Part shown: positions 1 through 8,678 of the stretch, piece after piece
Numbering within the stretch: the stretch's first letter is position 1
How the letters are laid out: each line of letters begins with the position of its first letter
Position numbers and translations under genes: made by a program
Source: Deltaproteobacteria bacterium
GTDB taxonomy: Bacteria; Desulfobacterota; DSM-4660; Desulfatiglandales; HGW-15
Reading direction: 5' to 3'
DNA length: 35,056 nucleotides
NCBI GenBank assembly: GCA_016932235.1
Contig: JAFGDF010000208.1
Coordinates: 1-35,056, forward strand
The notes under the pieces: generated by a model
Databases searched by the model: none
Seen by the model: only the letters and a program-made list of their open reading frames with translations
Told to the model about the DNA's origin: nothing

Positions 1-379
1 CATCAAAGTCAGGCAAGACAATTATAGTGGCTTCCACGGAGGGTAATGTGGCAATCCCCGATAGGAATGAGAAAATTGGGCTGAATATTTATCGATATCC
101 TGATTAAGGTTTTTTAGCAGGATAGGGTAGCTGGGAAAAATCGTAAAAAATAATTTTGGAAAAGTCTGTATGCGAGGTACTGTAACGACTGTGTGTGAGA
201 TCGAGAGAGACCCCCCTACCTTCGATTTTTTTAACCCCCCCCTGGTCAAGTTTTTGCTTGATAATTTGGGCTGTTTGAGGTACAAAAATCTTACACAATG
301 TCGAAGTGAATCGAACTGGAGTCGAATCGAATCACCCAATAATTTCAGCGAGTTATCTTTTAATTAGGTCTTTAGGCAA
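1..379. other. Non-coding stretch left of the tmRNA-like att site
   Basis: I see no convincing gene here. The open frames in both directions have no ribosome-binding site and no recognisable protein character. The stretch contains C-runs near 212-242 and four TCGAA pentamers at 301, 311, 322 and 327. If 380-400 is an att site, this stretch would be the end of an integrated element whose body lies outside the window. That is inference from the ssrA-like sequence next to it. Confidence 0.4.
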
Positions 380-400
380 CGACTCTCCCCGCCTCCACCA
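380..400 (+). ncRNA. ssrA: 3'-end fragment of tmRNA gene (ssrA), probable att site
   Basis: Positions 381-400 read GACTCTCCCCGCCTCCACCA. This matches the 3' T-arm strand, acceptor stem and encoded CCA of bacterial tmRNA genes. The matching 5' T-arm half is absent: the bases just upstream (TTTAGGCAAC) do not pair with it. No tag-peptide reading frame or 5' tmRNA half is visible upstream in the window. The tmRNA 3' end is a classic target of tyrosine integrases, so this is most simply a displaced att copy. A terminator-like hairpin follows directly, as after an intact ssrA. Alternatively it is the remnant of a degraded gene. Confidence 0.6.
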
Positions 401-425
401 TTTATTATAATAATATCAAATAATG

Positions 426-462
426 AAGGCTATTAGCAGGCATATTGCTAATAGCTTTTATT
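426..462 (+). terminator. Hairpin terminator after the ssrA fragment
   Basis: The arms at 426-438 and 446-458 pair over 13 bp (one G-T), with a 7-nt loop and a T-rich tail (CTTTTATTTT). This has the form of a Rho-independent terminator, and its position suits an ssrA terminator. Confidence 0.65.
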
Positions 463-770
463 TTCAATGCTTTCCTCTCTTTATTCTTTCAAATATTTTG
501 CTATTATTATTGAAGCTTGCATTATGTTGTAAATTATTATTTTCACCTTATTTACCGCAGGCTATTAAGTTTAGAAATCGAACAGGGAAAGCAAGGATTT
601 TTCATGGGTGATAGGGATAAATAATGGATTTATACTCATGAATAAAAACCTGAAAGAAGTGATCGAAATGATCCTGGAAGATGGCCAGCTAAAAATGGAA
701 AGTGAATTAATTGGGAATCAAAATGTCATGATTGCTTAAACATGGGAACAGTTCCTGTACTGAAAGTGGC
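463..770. other. Intergenic stretch with at most one very small ORF
   Basis: AT-rich sequence between the ssrA-like terminator and the convergent FHA-GAF gene. Apart from the 33-codon ORF at 638-739, listed separately, I see no gene. A short perfect palindrome GGAACAGTTCC lies near 745-755, just downstream of the FHA-GAF stop codon. Confidence 0.4.
638..739 (+). CDS. Very small hypothetical ORF (33 aa)
   Basis: ATG at 638, TAA at 737-739. The product begins MNKNLKEVIEMILEDGQ and is charged, amphipathic and helix-like. No clear Shine-Dalgarno sequence precedes it. It could be a relic of a larger gene next to the att site or chance. No family recognised. Confidence 0.2.
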   Translation: MNKNLKEVIEMILEDGQLKMESELIGNQNVMIA

Positions 771-1589
771 TTATAACTGCAACGATTTCTCTTTTATGAT
801 AAACGCGATGATAGAACCCAGGGCGTTTAATAACTCAAGATCTTCACTCCTAAATCCATGTGTTTTTCCAATAGTGTCAAGATATATTACCCCATGAATT
901 TTTGAACTGCTTATCAAGGGCACACAGATTACCGATCCTGTTCTTATTAATTCCAGGCTGTCTAAATATTCTATGTCCTCTTTAGAATAGGTGTCAGACA
1001 TCATTACAGCTTTTTTATCTTCGATTACTTTATCGACTATATCCTGATTATATTCCATTTCCTTATCAAAATGATCAGCCCTTGATTTGGATATTATTTC
1101 AGAAATACCCATTGTTTTGTTGTCAATGATAATGATAAATATCCTGTCAATTCTTATCAGAAGATCGAAGATATAATTCATGATCTTGTCCAGTATCTCA
1201 TTTAGCTTTAATGATTCTTTTAATAGAGAGGATACGCTGTAAATCAGATTCAGATTCTTCTCAATTTCCCTATCCTTCCAGCATACGATTACAAATTTTT
1301 TACCTAACGAAAAAACACTTGTCCCAATGCTGATTGGAATGCCTTCTTCAACATCGACTTCAATATTTGGCTCTAGTTTGCAATCACCAACAATAGTGCC
1401 GTTAGCACTGTGCATATCCATAATTTTATATTTCTGATCTTTCTGCGATACTTTTAAATGTCTACGAGAAATTAAAGGGTCTTTGATTTGCAGGTCATTT
1501 TTCGGTGAGCGTCCTATATATATGGTATCACTTTTAAACTCAAAACTCCTTCCCATATTCGGACCTTTATAAACGTACAGATTTATCAT
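771..1589 (-). CDS. FHA-GAF domain signalling protein
   Basis: A predicted cytoplasmic 272-residue protein. An N-terminal forkhead-associated domain (about residues 1-100) carries the canonical phosphothreonine-binding signatures GRS (26-28), SRRH (41-44) and NGT (63-65). A GAF-type sensor domain follows (about 110-268), ending in a helix. FHA domains bind phosphothreonine partners and GAF domains often bind small ligands, so this is probably an adaptor or sensor. No output domain is fused. The start at 1589 is chosen because AGGAGG lies 6-7 nt upstream; the frame stays open to an ATG at 1685 but that start has no ribosome-binding site. It is transcribed alone, away from the molybdoenzyme operon. 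Its partner is not evident in the window. Confidence 0.85.
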   Translation of the reverse strand: MINLYVYKGPNMGRSFEFKSDTIYIGRSPKNDLQIKDPLISRRHLKVSQKDQKYKIMDMHSANGTIVGDCKLEPNIEVDVEEGIPISIGTSVFSLGKKFVIVCWKDREIEKNLNLIYSVSSLLKESLKLNEILDKIMNYIFDLLIRIDRIFIIIIDNKTMGISEIISKSRADHFDKEMEYNQDIVDKVIEDKKAVMMSDTYSKEDIEYLDSLELIRTGSVICVPLISSSKIHGVIYLDTIGKTHGFRSEDLELLNALGSIIAFIIKEKSLQL

Positions 1590-1685
1590 GCCAATCCTCC
1601 TGATAAAATATGGATTGATAAATATTCTGATGAGACCAATTAACTTTAAAATAGATTTTTCTGATTGATATGAAGCAAAAATCAT

Positions 1686-2079
1686 TCCAAAAATACTTAT
1701 TCATAAATATTAAATAGTTATGATGTTTATACGAAAAAGAGACTTTCTAAAATCATGAAAACGGTATTATTTATTATACTAAAACTAAACATATTGTGAT
1801 TTAGTATACGTGAAATGATTCGCTGATCCTATAGAGGGAAAAATCTGGGTGATCAATATCAAGATTCAATACCCATTGACACTGACGTTGATAAATGTTT
1901 TTCCCCATGCATTGAATGCCAACCCCCTCAAATACATTAATTATTGACAGATCCGGTATATTGTTAATAGACTTACATGGTTTCGAACAGTATTTGACAT
2001 GCTATGCCGGTAATTTTGCGAAATGGAGAATTCTTGAACATAATTATAAAAAAATGAGGCTTGATAGGAGAATTATCCC
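1686..2079. other. Divergent intergenic region before the molybdoenzyme operon
   Basis: About 490 bp separate the FHA-GAF start (1589) from the divergent molybdoenzyme gene. It holds the 9-bp inverted repeat at 1775-1808 and a TTGACA at 1944-1949 with a poor -10 candidate (TAATAG, 1965-1970) at short spacing. The downstream gene has a good ribosome-binding site, AGGAG at 2066-2070. No RNA gene recognised. Confidence 0.4.
1775..1808. promoter_or_regulatory. Inverted repeat, possible operator
   Basis: TATACTAAA (1775-1783) and TTTAGTATA (1800-1808) are perfect inverted 9-mers separated by 16 bp. This could be a regulator-binding site upstream of the molybdoenzyme operon. The spacing is large for a simple dimer site and it could be a chance AT-rich repeat. 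Confidence 0.3.
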
Positions 2080-4530
2080 ATGTCAATGAAATGTGAACCG
2101 CATCATAAAGATGGCGGAACTTTTTATACGGCCTGCAGGTGTAACTGCGGGGGGAACTTCCAGTGCATTGTTAAGGCCCATGTACGCGACGGCCGGGTTG
2201 TGGCTGTCGAGCCGGATGATCGTTACAACAGAAATATCGGCAGGGAAGATGCTATTATTTCCAGTGAAGACCTTTATAAGGTCAGACTTCAAAGAAGACC
2301 ATGTGTGATGGGCCTTACTTTTCATCAATACAACCAGCATCCTGACCGTGTTTTGTATCCTTTAAAAAGGGCGCCGGGAAGCAGCAGGGGCGAAGGGAAA
2401 TATGTCAGGATAACCTGGGATGAAGCATTGGATACGATAGCGGCGAAGATGATTGAAACCAGGGAAAAATACGGTCCTCTTTCCGTAATATCACCCTATA
2501 TGCCGAATGAGACCATGGAAAGGCTTTTCTCTTTCTGGGGCGCGGGTGCTGAAGGGTGGGGATGGTGTTCTTACGACGCGGCACGACTGATGGCCCATAT
2601 GATAACGGGTGAACAGGGGTGGGCGCTTGATAAATGGTCATCGGGGTCCGCTCCTGATATGCTCGCGCATACAAATGCCATAATCCTGTGGGGATGTGAT
2701 CCAACGGTCGGTCATCAGGGTCCGGCGCATATGTTTGCCTGGTACATCAAGCTCGCAAGAGAGAAGGGGATTCCCGTTGTAATCATCGACCCGCGATACA
2801 GCACTGCCGTAAGGACGCTTGCCGATCAGTGGATTCCCATTAAACCCGGAACCGATGTCGCCATGTTTATGGGCATGGCGAATGTACTTTTTAAGGACGA
2901 TACATGGGACCGGGGATTTGTAGAGAAATACGTGGAGCCATTGGGGTTTGAAAAATGGAGGGACTATGTACTTGGCAAAGAGGACGGCATTGACCGAACT
3001 CCGGAATGGGCTGAGAAACAGTGCGCCGTGCCCGCCGAGACTATCCGCGCGCTGGCCCGGTTGGTGTGGGATAGACGGCCATGCTGGACATATTCACACT
3101 GGAGCCTTTCCCGCAAGAGCCATGGTGAACAGGTAATCAGTTCATTCGCGGCACTTCAATCCATGCTCGGAAACTGGGGCAATCCCGGAGGAGGGCCTTC
3201 CCTGCATCCCGGGCCGCACCGTGAAATTCCAATCGGCTCATTCAGTACATTCTGGGGTGAGAATGGTCAGTACAAAGTGCCTAAGCTTTTCCGGAGCCAT
3301 TTTTGGGCACAGGCGGTGCTTTTGCTGGATGAAGTGCGGAACGGGGATATGAGCGAGGCCGAATACCGGAAAAAAGTGGGATGGCGAGCTAAACCAGAAT
3401 ACCTGAAAGACTTCAATCCTAAATTCCTTTTCTGGGGAGGAGGCACGAAACCGCATGCCTCAAACCATCTTGTGACCGCGTGTGATTCCCCCAATGACCA
3501 GGTGAGGGCACTCGAAAGAATGGATTTCATTATCACAACACATTCCCAGATGAACCCTACTGTCTGTTATGCGGATATCATCCTGCCGGCGCAGAGCTTG
3601 ATGTGGGAAGAAAGGGATATCTGCCGCAGCGCCCCATACGGCACTTTTGAGTGCGTGAGCGGCAATCCGGGAGTGGTGGAGCCTCCTGGCGAGGTAAAGC
3701 ACTGGGTCCTGATTTATATAAAGATTGCTGAAAGGCTCGGGATAGATCCCAGGAATTTTTTCAAGTATTACACCTCCGAAAAAAATTGGAAAAATGACTG
3801 GGAAAGATACCTGAAGGATGTGTACACTGGTCTAGAAGGGTATTACAGTGAAAAAGAGATCCCATCCTTTGATGAATTTTACGAGGGTAAATTTATCAAC
3901 TGCGATGAGCTTGATGATGAGCCGTGGACAGGCTGGGATAAACAGATCAAAGAAGGAAAATCTTTTCATACAAAATCGGGAAAAATTGAATTGTTTTCGG
4001 AGCTGGTCGCGGACGAGTCAAGGCGCGGTAAAAGCGAACATTATGATTCATTCGGGACGCTCATAGAAAATCTTCCTGCCGATTGGGGGACCATGACTCC
4101 TTCACCCACTTACATGAAGACGATCAGGGGGATGGACGATCCCATGGTAAAAGAATATCCCATCATGCTCCTGACATCTCACAGCCGGTACAGGGTCCAT
4201 TATGTGTTCTGGGATCATCCCATGCTCAGGGATCATGTTTACCGTCACAGGGTGTGGATTAATGTTTACGATGCGAGGAAGCGCGGTATCAGGGATAATG
4301 ATTTGATTGTTGTCTTTAATGACAGGGGAAAGGTTGTAATGCCAGCTTATGTCACTCAAAGAATCATGCCGGGCGTAGCGCTGCTTCATCACGGCGGAAA
4401 CTATCAGCCGGATAAGAACGGGATAGATTTCGGAGCAGCGGCATCAACCTTGATGGGCGGAGACTCGGACAGCTGCTTTGCTCCGGCAAGGGCCACCAAT
4501 CTAGTTCAGATTGAAAAATATCGGGAGTAG
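2080..4530 (+). CDS. Molybdopterin oxidoreductase catalytic subunit, DMSO reductase family
   Basis: An 816-residue bis-MGD molybdoenzyme. The N-terminal Cys cluster (C19, C21, C23, C29) with C75 in RRPCVMG fits the [4Fe-4S] domain of the family, although the usual C-x3-C-x3-C spacing is altered. The WSSGS stretch near residues 186-190 aligns by eye with the Ser-ligand region of DmsA/DMSO reductase, so Ser187 is the likely Mo ligand. IILWGCDPT, VVIIDPRYS and WIPIKPGTDVA are typical cofactor-domain blocks, and the C-terminal MopB domain holds LLTSHSRYRVHY. No Tat signal is visible, so it is probably cytoplasmic. AGGAG sits 9 nt before the ATG. It ends 5 nt before the ferredoxin-flavoprotein partner, clearly co-transcribed. 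Substrate unknown; it does not look like pyrogallol transhydroxylase, which lacks this cluster. Confidence 0.9.
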   Translation: MSMKCEPHHKDGGTFYTACRCNCGGNFQCIVKAHVRDGRVVAVEPDDRYNRNIGREDAIISSEDLYKVRLQRRPCVMGLTFHQYNQHPDRVLYPLKRAPGSSRGEGKYVRITWDEALDTIAAKMIETREKYGPLSVISPYMPNETMERLFSFWGAGAEGWGWCSYDAARLMAHMITGEQGWALDKWSSGSAPDMLAHTNAIILWGCDPTVGHQGPAHMFAWYIKLAREKGIPVVIIDPRYSTAVRTLADQWIPIKPGTDVAMFMGMANVLFKDDTWDRGFVEKYVEPLGFEKWRDYVLGKEDGIDRTPEWAEKQCAVPAETIRALARLVWDRRPCWTYSHWSLSRKSHGEQVISSFAALQSMLGNWGNPGGGPSLHPGPHREIPIGSFSTFWGENGQYKVPKLFRSHFWAQAVLLLDEVRNGDMSEAEYRKKVGWRAKPEYLKDFNPKFLFWGGGTKPHASNHLVTACDSPNDQVRALERMDFIITTHSQMNPTVCYADIILPAQSLMWEERDICRSAPYGTFECVSGNPGVVEPPGEVKHWVLIYIKIAERLGIDPRNFFKYYTSEKNWKNDWERYLKDVYTGLEGYYSEKEIPSFDEFYEGKFINCDELDDEPWTGWDKQIKEGKSFHTKSGKIELFSELVADESRRGKSEHYDSFGTLIENLPADWGTMTPSPTYMKTIRGMDDPMVKEYPIMLLTSHSRYRVHYVFWDHPMLRDHVYRHRVWINVYDARKRGIRDNDLIVVFNDRGKVVMPAYVTQRIMPGVALLHHGGNYQPDKNGIDFGAAASTLMGGDSDSCFAPARATNLVQIEKYRE

Positions 4531-4535
4531 AAGGA

Positions 4536-6674
4536 ATGACACAGTACGGATTTTTCATAGATCTAAGCCGTTGTACAGGCTGTAATGCCTGCGTGATAGC
4601 CTGCAAGCAGTGGCATGGCATAGAGCCGGGCCCTATGAAATGGATACGGGTTCATCAGTGGGAGAAGGGATCTTTCCCTGATATAGACCTGCGCATATTA
4701 CCCATAATGTGTTTTCATTGCGAGCAACCTTTATGCGCAGAGGCCTGCCCGAACAAGGCAATAACCAAGGATGAACAATTCGGGGCGGTACTGGTTGATC
4801 CTTCAAAATGCAAGGGCGAGAGAAAATGCTGGGAGGCATGCCCCTACGGCACCCCCCAATTTAAAAGTGATGACCCTGGGGAAAAGATGGCGAAATGCAA
4901 TATGTGCGTAGATCGCCTCAAGGAAGGGCTGACTCCTATATGTGTTTTGAGCTGCTCCCTGAGGGCGCTTGAATTCGGTCCCATTGATGAATTGAGGGAA
5001 AAGTACGGGGATAACGCGGAAAGGCAGCAGACAAAAGGATCTCCTCTCTGCAGCATAGGCTGTCCCGCCAAGATAAACCCTGAGGAATATATAAGAAAAA
5101 TGTCGGAAGGCAAATGGAAGGAAGCTCTTGACATATTCAGAAAGGCTACGCCATTTGCTGGTATCCTTGGCCGCGTATGCTCTCACTTATGCGAGCTGGA
5201 TTGTCTGCGGGGACGATTTGATGACGCTGTCTCCATCCGCTCCTTAAAACGCTACATGGGAGACAGGGAACTGGAATATGGACGGGAGAGGAATAGACCT
5301 ATCCCGTTCAGTAAAAAAGAGAAGGTGGCAATCGTGGGTTCCGGTCCGGCAGGCCTTTCCTGCGCGTATGATCTGGCGAGGCAGGGATATCCCGTCACTA
5401 TTTTTGAGGCTGCCGATGAACCGGGTGGATTGATGCGTTACGGTATCCCGGAATACAGACTCCCGGTTAGAGTGCTGGAAAACGAGATATCTTATATCGA
5501 GGAGCTGGGAGTTGAAATAATGACCCGTACTCCGGTAGAGAATATTGAAGGACTTTTTTCCAGGGGGTTCGGAGCTGTCTTTGTGGCAACCGGGGCATGG
5601 AAGAGCATGAAACTTGGCGTTTCGGGCGAGGATGAGGACAATGTTCTTTACGCTCTTGATTTTCTGAAGAAGGCAAAGGTCGATGGAAAAATAGAGACGG
5701 GCAAGAGGACAGTCGTGGTGGGCGGAGGAAGTGTCGCAATGGATACCGCCCGCACGGCCTTGAGAATGGGAGCGGCAGAAGTTCATGTGGTATGCCTGGA
5801 GAGCATGGATCTTGCGTCCAAGGACAGAATGCCGGCACGTGATGACGAGATAGAAGACGCGAGGCAGGAGGGTGTTTTAATGCATCCCTGTTTGGGCATA
5901 AGCAGAATAATTACGGAAGGCGGCAGGGTCAGGGGTGTTGAAGGCATGGAATGCACAAGTGTTATCGATGACAGCGGCAAGTTTAATCCGGAATTCAATG
6001 AATGCAATATCCCCGCGATAATCGAGGCTGATCAGGTCATTATCGCCATAGGGCAGGCGGCAGATCTTTCCATGCTTGAAGGCATAAAAACCGAAAATGG
6101 GCGCGTCAAAATAAATCCTCTGACACTTCAGACGGAAAACAGCGGGATCTTCGCAGGGGGTGATTTTGTTACCGGGCCTCTGGACGTGATAAGTGCGGTT
6201 GCCGCGGGCAAGGAAGCAGCCATCTCCATAGACCGTTACCTGAATGGCAAGGATCTTGAGGATGGGCGCAGGATCCCATCACCCAGCAGCAGAAAAAGAC
6301 TTGAATTTAAGAGTCTCCGGCAGCCCCTTGTCGATATTACCATGCGCCATGACTTCACCGAAGTGGAGATGGGATATGACGAGCACACCGCCCTCGAACA
6401 GGCGGGCCGTTGCCTGAAATGTGGAAATCTCAATCCTTCGGTTGTGATCAGGAGGGTGGACCCAAAGAAAAAGATAGTGCCATGGGACGTTGCAAGGGCA
6501 CTGGAACTCTGGAAGAAGAGACAGCCGGCAGGTGATGAAATGCTTCCTGATATCTTTGAAGATTACACCGAAGTCACCGATGACCCGGGACCGGAAATGA
6601 TGGGGCGGAACAGGCTGGTATTAAAACCGGTCAATTCAGAGGAGAAGATGTTTTATACAACGGATGATGAATAG
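4536..6674 (+). CDS. Fused DmsB-like ferredoxin and GltD-like FAD/NAD(P)H oxidoreductase
   Basis: A 712-residue electron-transfer fusion. Residues 1-165 form a DmsB/NrfC-type multi-cluster ferredoxin: C13/16/19/23, C59/62/67/71, C92/98/102 and C121/124/136/140. Residues 170-640 resemble the glutamate synthase small subunit: N-terminal FeS helical part with C172, C176, C215, C219 and C223; FAD motif VAIVGSGPAGLS (264-274); NAD(P) motif VVVGGGSVAMDTA (393-405); and the closing FAD block IFAGGDF near 538. A CLKCG pair lies at 626-629. It should carry electrons between NAD(P)H and the molybdoenzyme encoded 5 nt upstream, with no membrane anchor in sight. Oddity: the third Cys motif has Glu at residue 95 where Cys is usual. 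The C-terminal ~70 residues are charged and unassigned. Confidence 0.92.
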   Translation: MTQYGFFIDLSRCTGCNACVIACKQWHGIEPGPMKWIRVHQWEKGSFPDIDLRILPIMCFHCEQPLCAEACPNKAITKDEQFGAVLVDPSKCKGERKCWEACPYGTPQFKSDDPGEKMAKCNMCVDRLKEGLTPICVLSCSLRALEFGPIDELREKYGDNAERQQTKGSPLCSIGCPAKINPEEYIRKMSEGKWKEALDIFRKATPFAGILGRVCSHLCELDCLRGRFDDAVSIRSLKRYMGDRELEYGRERNRPIPFSKKEKVAIVGSGPAGLSCAYDLARQGYPVTIFEAADEPGGLMRYGIPEYRLPVRVLENEISYIEELGVEIMTRTPVENIEGLFSRGFGAVFVATGAWKSMKLGVSGEDEDNVLYALDFLKKAKVDGKIETGKRTVVVGGGSVAMDTARTALRMGAAEVHVVCLESMDLASKDRMPARDDEIEDARQEGVLMHPCLGISRIITEGGRVRGVEGMECTSVIDDSGKFNPEFNECNIPAIIEADQVIIAIGQAADLSMLEGIKTENGRVKINPLTLQTENSGIFAGGDFVTGPLDVISAVAAGKEAAISIDRYLNGKDLEDGRRIPSPSSRKRLEFKSLRQPLVDITMRHDFTEVEMGYDEHTALEQAGRCLKCGNLNPSVVIRRVDPKKKIVPWDVARALELWKKRQPAGDEMLPDIFEDYTEVTDDPGPEMMGRNRLVLKPVNSEEKMFYTTDDE

Positions 6675-6675
6675 G

Positions 6676-8640
6676 TTATGAGGTCAGATTTGCTGCTAGA
6701 TCCTCCAGGCCCAATTCCATCAATTTTTCCCTTGGGGGAAGGCCGGACTCCCTGTCCCAGCCCCTGAGGTCATAATACTCATTCATTATCCCTTCTATGA
6801 AATCCCTGGACAAAACCGCTCCTTTTGCCGGACCTTCCGGCAGGGTCTCCGTGAAAAACCTCTCGGGCCAGGTATCATCTTTCCGAGACCTTCCATCCCT
6901 TATCGTGTAGGCCTTAAGGACATGAAAAATCCGTTCACCGGACGTCATGATATCTTCGGGTGTCACGTCCCAGCCCGTGCAGGCGGACACCAGCCTTGAG
7001 AGATAAACCGGACCCCACGCGACGTACATATTCGACGGGAAGATGCACAGTCCCAGGGCATTTAAAATGGATACAAGGTCTTCATACCACCGGCACAGGA
7101 GCGTTTTCCCTTCCCATGTTTCACAGAATTCCTCCACAGGCATGCCATATATCTTTGCTTTAACATCCTCGGGCATGTCAAATTTGTCCAACCACCAGTT
7201 AGGGTTGTACATGTCGGCATTGAAATGAGTGTTCTTTATGTTATCCCCGCCCCTGGGATTTGTGATCACCCCTATAACCCATGATTTTTGATATTGAGCG
7301 GACCTGGGATCAGGCGTCATGGCTATCTCCATTCCTTTTATGGCCATTACATAGCGGTCCGCTCTCTTGCCGATGATCTCCGCGGCTTTGACGCTGCCCT
7401 CAGCCAGCATATCACCAAATCCTTCTCTATAGGCTATCTTTCGCAGGAGTTCAATGATCGCATCCTCATTGCCCCAGGTTAATTCCAGTCCGTCCGTATC
7501 CTGTTTTGTTAAAATTCCCCGCTGAAAAAGTTCCAGTGCGAATGCAATGGTCCCGCCTGCCGATTCATAATCCATCCCAAAGCGCTGGCACAATTCCTTG
7601 CATTTCCAGATGGCCGGCAGATTATCAATGGCGCATTTTGCTCCATACAGAAATACAACCCCGGGCATGGTGCACCTGTTCGCTTTTGTGCCGGCGTATT
7701 TTCCCTCTTTGACCTTCACCAGATTAAAACAGGATATGGGGCAGGCGTGACACGCTCCCTCCTTTTTGGCCTCATAATTTAAGGCCGCTTCGTAACCCCG
7801 CGTCTCCAGCCACCCGGGAAGGACGCCTGTCTGAAAATTTTTGGCGGGCAGGCTTCCCTCATTGTAATCTCTCTCCCTCGGCTCCAGGGGAGCCCCGGGC
7901 ACCCGCTCTTTTCTAAAGGTGTTGCTTGCCCTGTGGGCAGCCATAAGGCGCTTTCCGGCGTCTATCCTCGCTGTCCTGAAGACATCCGGTTCGGCAATTT
8001 TTACATCCTGGCTTCCCCGCACCGCGATGGCCTTTAGCTTTTTCGCGCCCATGACGGCCCCCGCTCCGGTCCTGGCGGCAACGTGGTAATAGTCATTTAG
8101 CGTGCATGCGTATCTGACCCTGTTTTCACCTGCAGGCCCGATTGCCAATACCGATATCGGCGCCTCCCGGGATGAACCGAGTTCGCCCGTGAGAATATCG
8201 GATGTTTGCCGGGTATCTTTTCCCCAGAGATGGCTTGCATCCCGTATCTCGACAATACCTTCATCGATCCAGATGTATACCGGACGGTCAGACACATTCC
8301 TGACAATAATAAGGTCAAAACCCGCGCGTTTAAGCCTTGCTCCCCATAAGCCCCCGGTGTTTCCGGTGCCGACGGTCCCCGTCAGAGGGGATTTTGTCGT
8401 TATCTCCGTCCTGCCTGAACATGGGGTCTGTGTCCCGGTCAACAGACCGTTTGCAAAAATAACGATGTTTTCAGGGCTGAAGGGATCAACGGAGGGCCCC
8501 ACTTCATCATAAAGTATCTTCAGGCTGAAGCCCATTCCTCCGATATATTTCCGCGCAAAATCAGGGTCGATATCCCTTGCCTTGATTTCTGCATTCGATA
8601 AATCAATATCCAGGATCTTTCCATATCCGTACAGGGCCAT
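6676..8640 (-). CDS. Aldehyde:ferredoxin oxidoreductase family tungsten enzyme
   Basis: A 654-residue protein of full AOR-family length. The N-terminal domain contains RKYIGGMGF, the central block PLTGTVGTGNTGG and AARTGAGAVMGAKKLKAI. The [4Fe-4S] ligands are C297-x2-C300-x3-C304 (in ACHACPISC) and C531 (LGLC), the spacing of classical AORs. The family oxidises aldehydes to acids (or reduces acids) with ferredoxin at a tungsten bis-pyranopterin centre in the cytoplasm. GGAGGT lies 6 nt before the start. It is the last gene of the minus run that includes a TRAP transporter, and its stop lies 1 nt from the stop of the convergent ferredoxin-flavoprotein gene, leaving no room for a private terminator. 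Substrate unknown. Confidence 0.95.
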   Translation of the reverse strand: MALYGYGKILDIDLSNAEIKARDIDPDFARKYIGGMGFSLKILYDEVGPSVDPFSPENIVIFANGLLTGTQTPCSGRTEITTKSPLTGTVGTGNTGGLWGARLKRAGFDLIIVRNVSDRPVYIWIDEGIVEIRDASHLWGKDTRQTSDILTGELGSSREAPISVLAIGPAGENRVRYACTLNDYYHVAARTGAGAVMGAKKLKAIAVRGSQDVKIAEPDVFRTARIDAGKRLMAAHRASNTFRKERVPGAPLEPRERDYNEGSLPAKNFQTGVLPGWLETRGYEAALNYEAKKEGACHACPISCFNLVKVKEGKYAGTKANRCTMPGVVFLYGAKCAIDNLPAIWKCKELCQRFGMDYESAGGTIAFALELFQRGILTKQDTDGLELTWGNEDAIIELLRKIAYREGFGDMLAEGSVKAAEIIGKRADRYVMAIKGMEIAMTPDPRSAQYQKSWVIGVITNPRGGDNIKNTHFNADMYNPNWWLDKFDMPEDVKAKIYGMPVEEFCETWEGKTLLCRWYEDLVSILNALGLCIFPSNMYVAWGPVYLSRLVSACTGWDVTPEDIMTSGERIFHVLKAYTIRDGRSRKDDTWPERFFTETLPEGPAKGAVLSRDFIEGIMNEYYDLRGWDRESGLPPREKLMELGLEDLAANLTS

Positions 8641-8678
8641 CCGATACCTCCGTTTATAAAATATTCGGCTGAAAAAAA

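Noticed and set aside
423..611. Open frame of 62 codons after the ssrA-like fragment
   Set aside because: It starts inside the terminator hairpin and has no ribosome-binding site.
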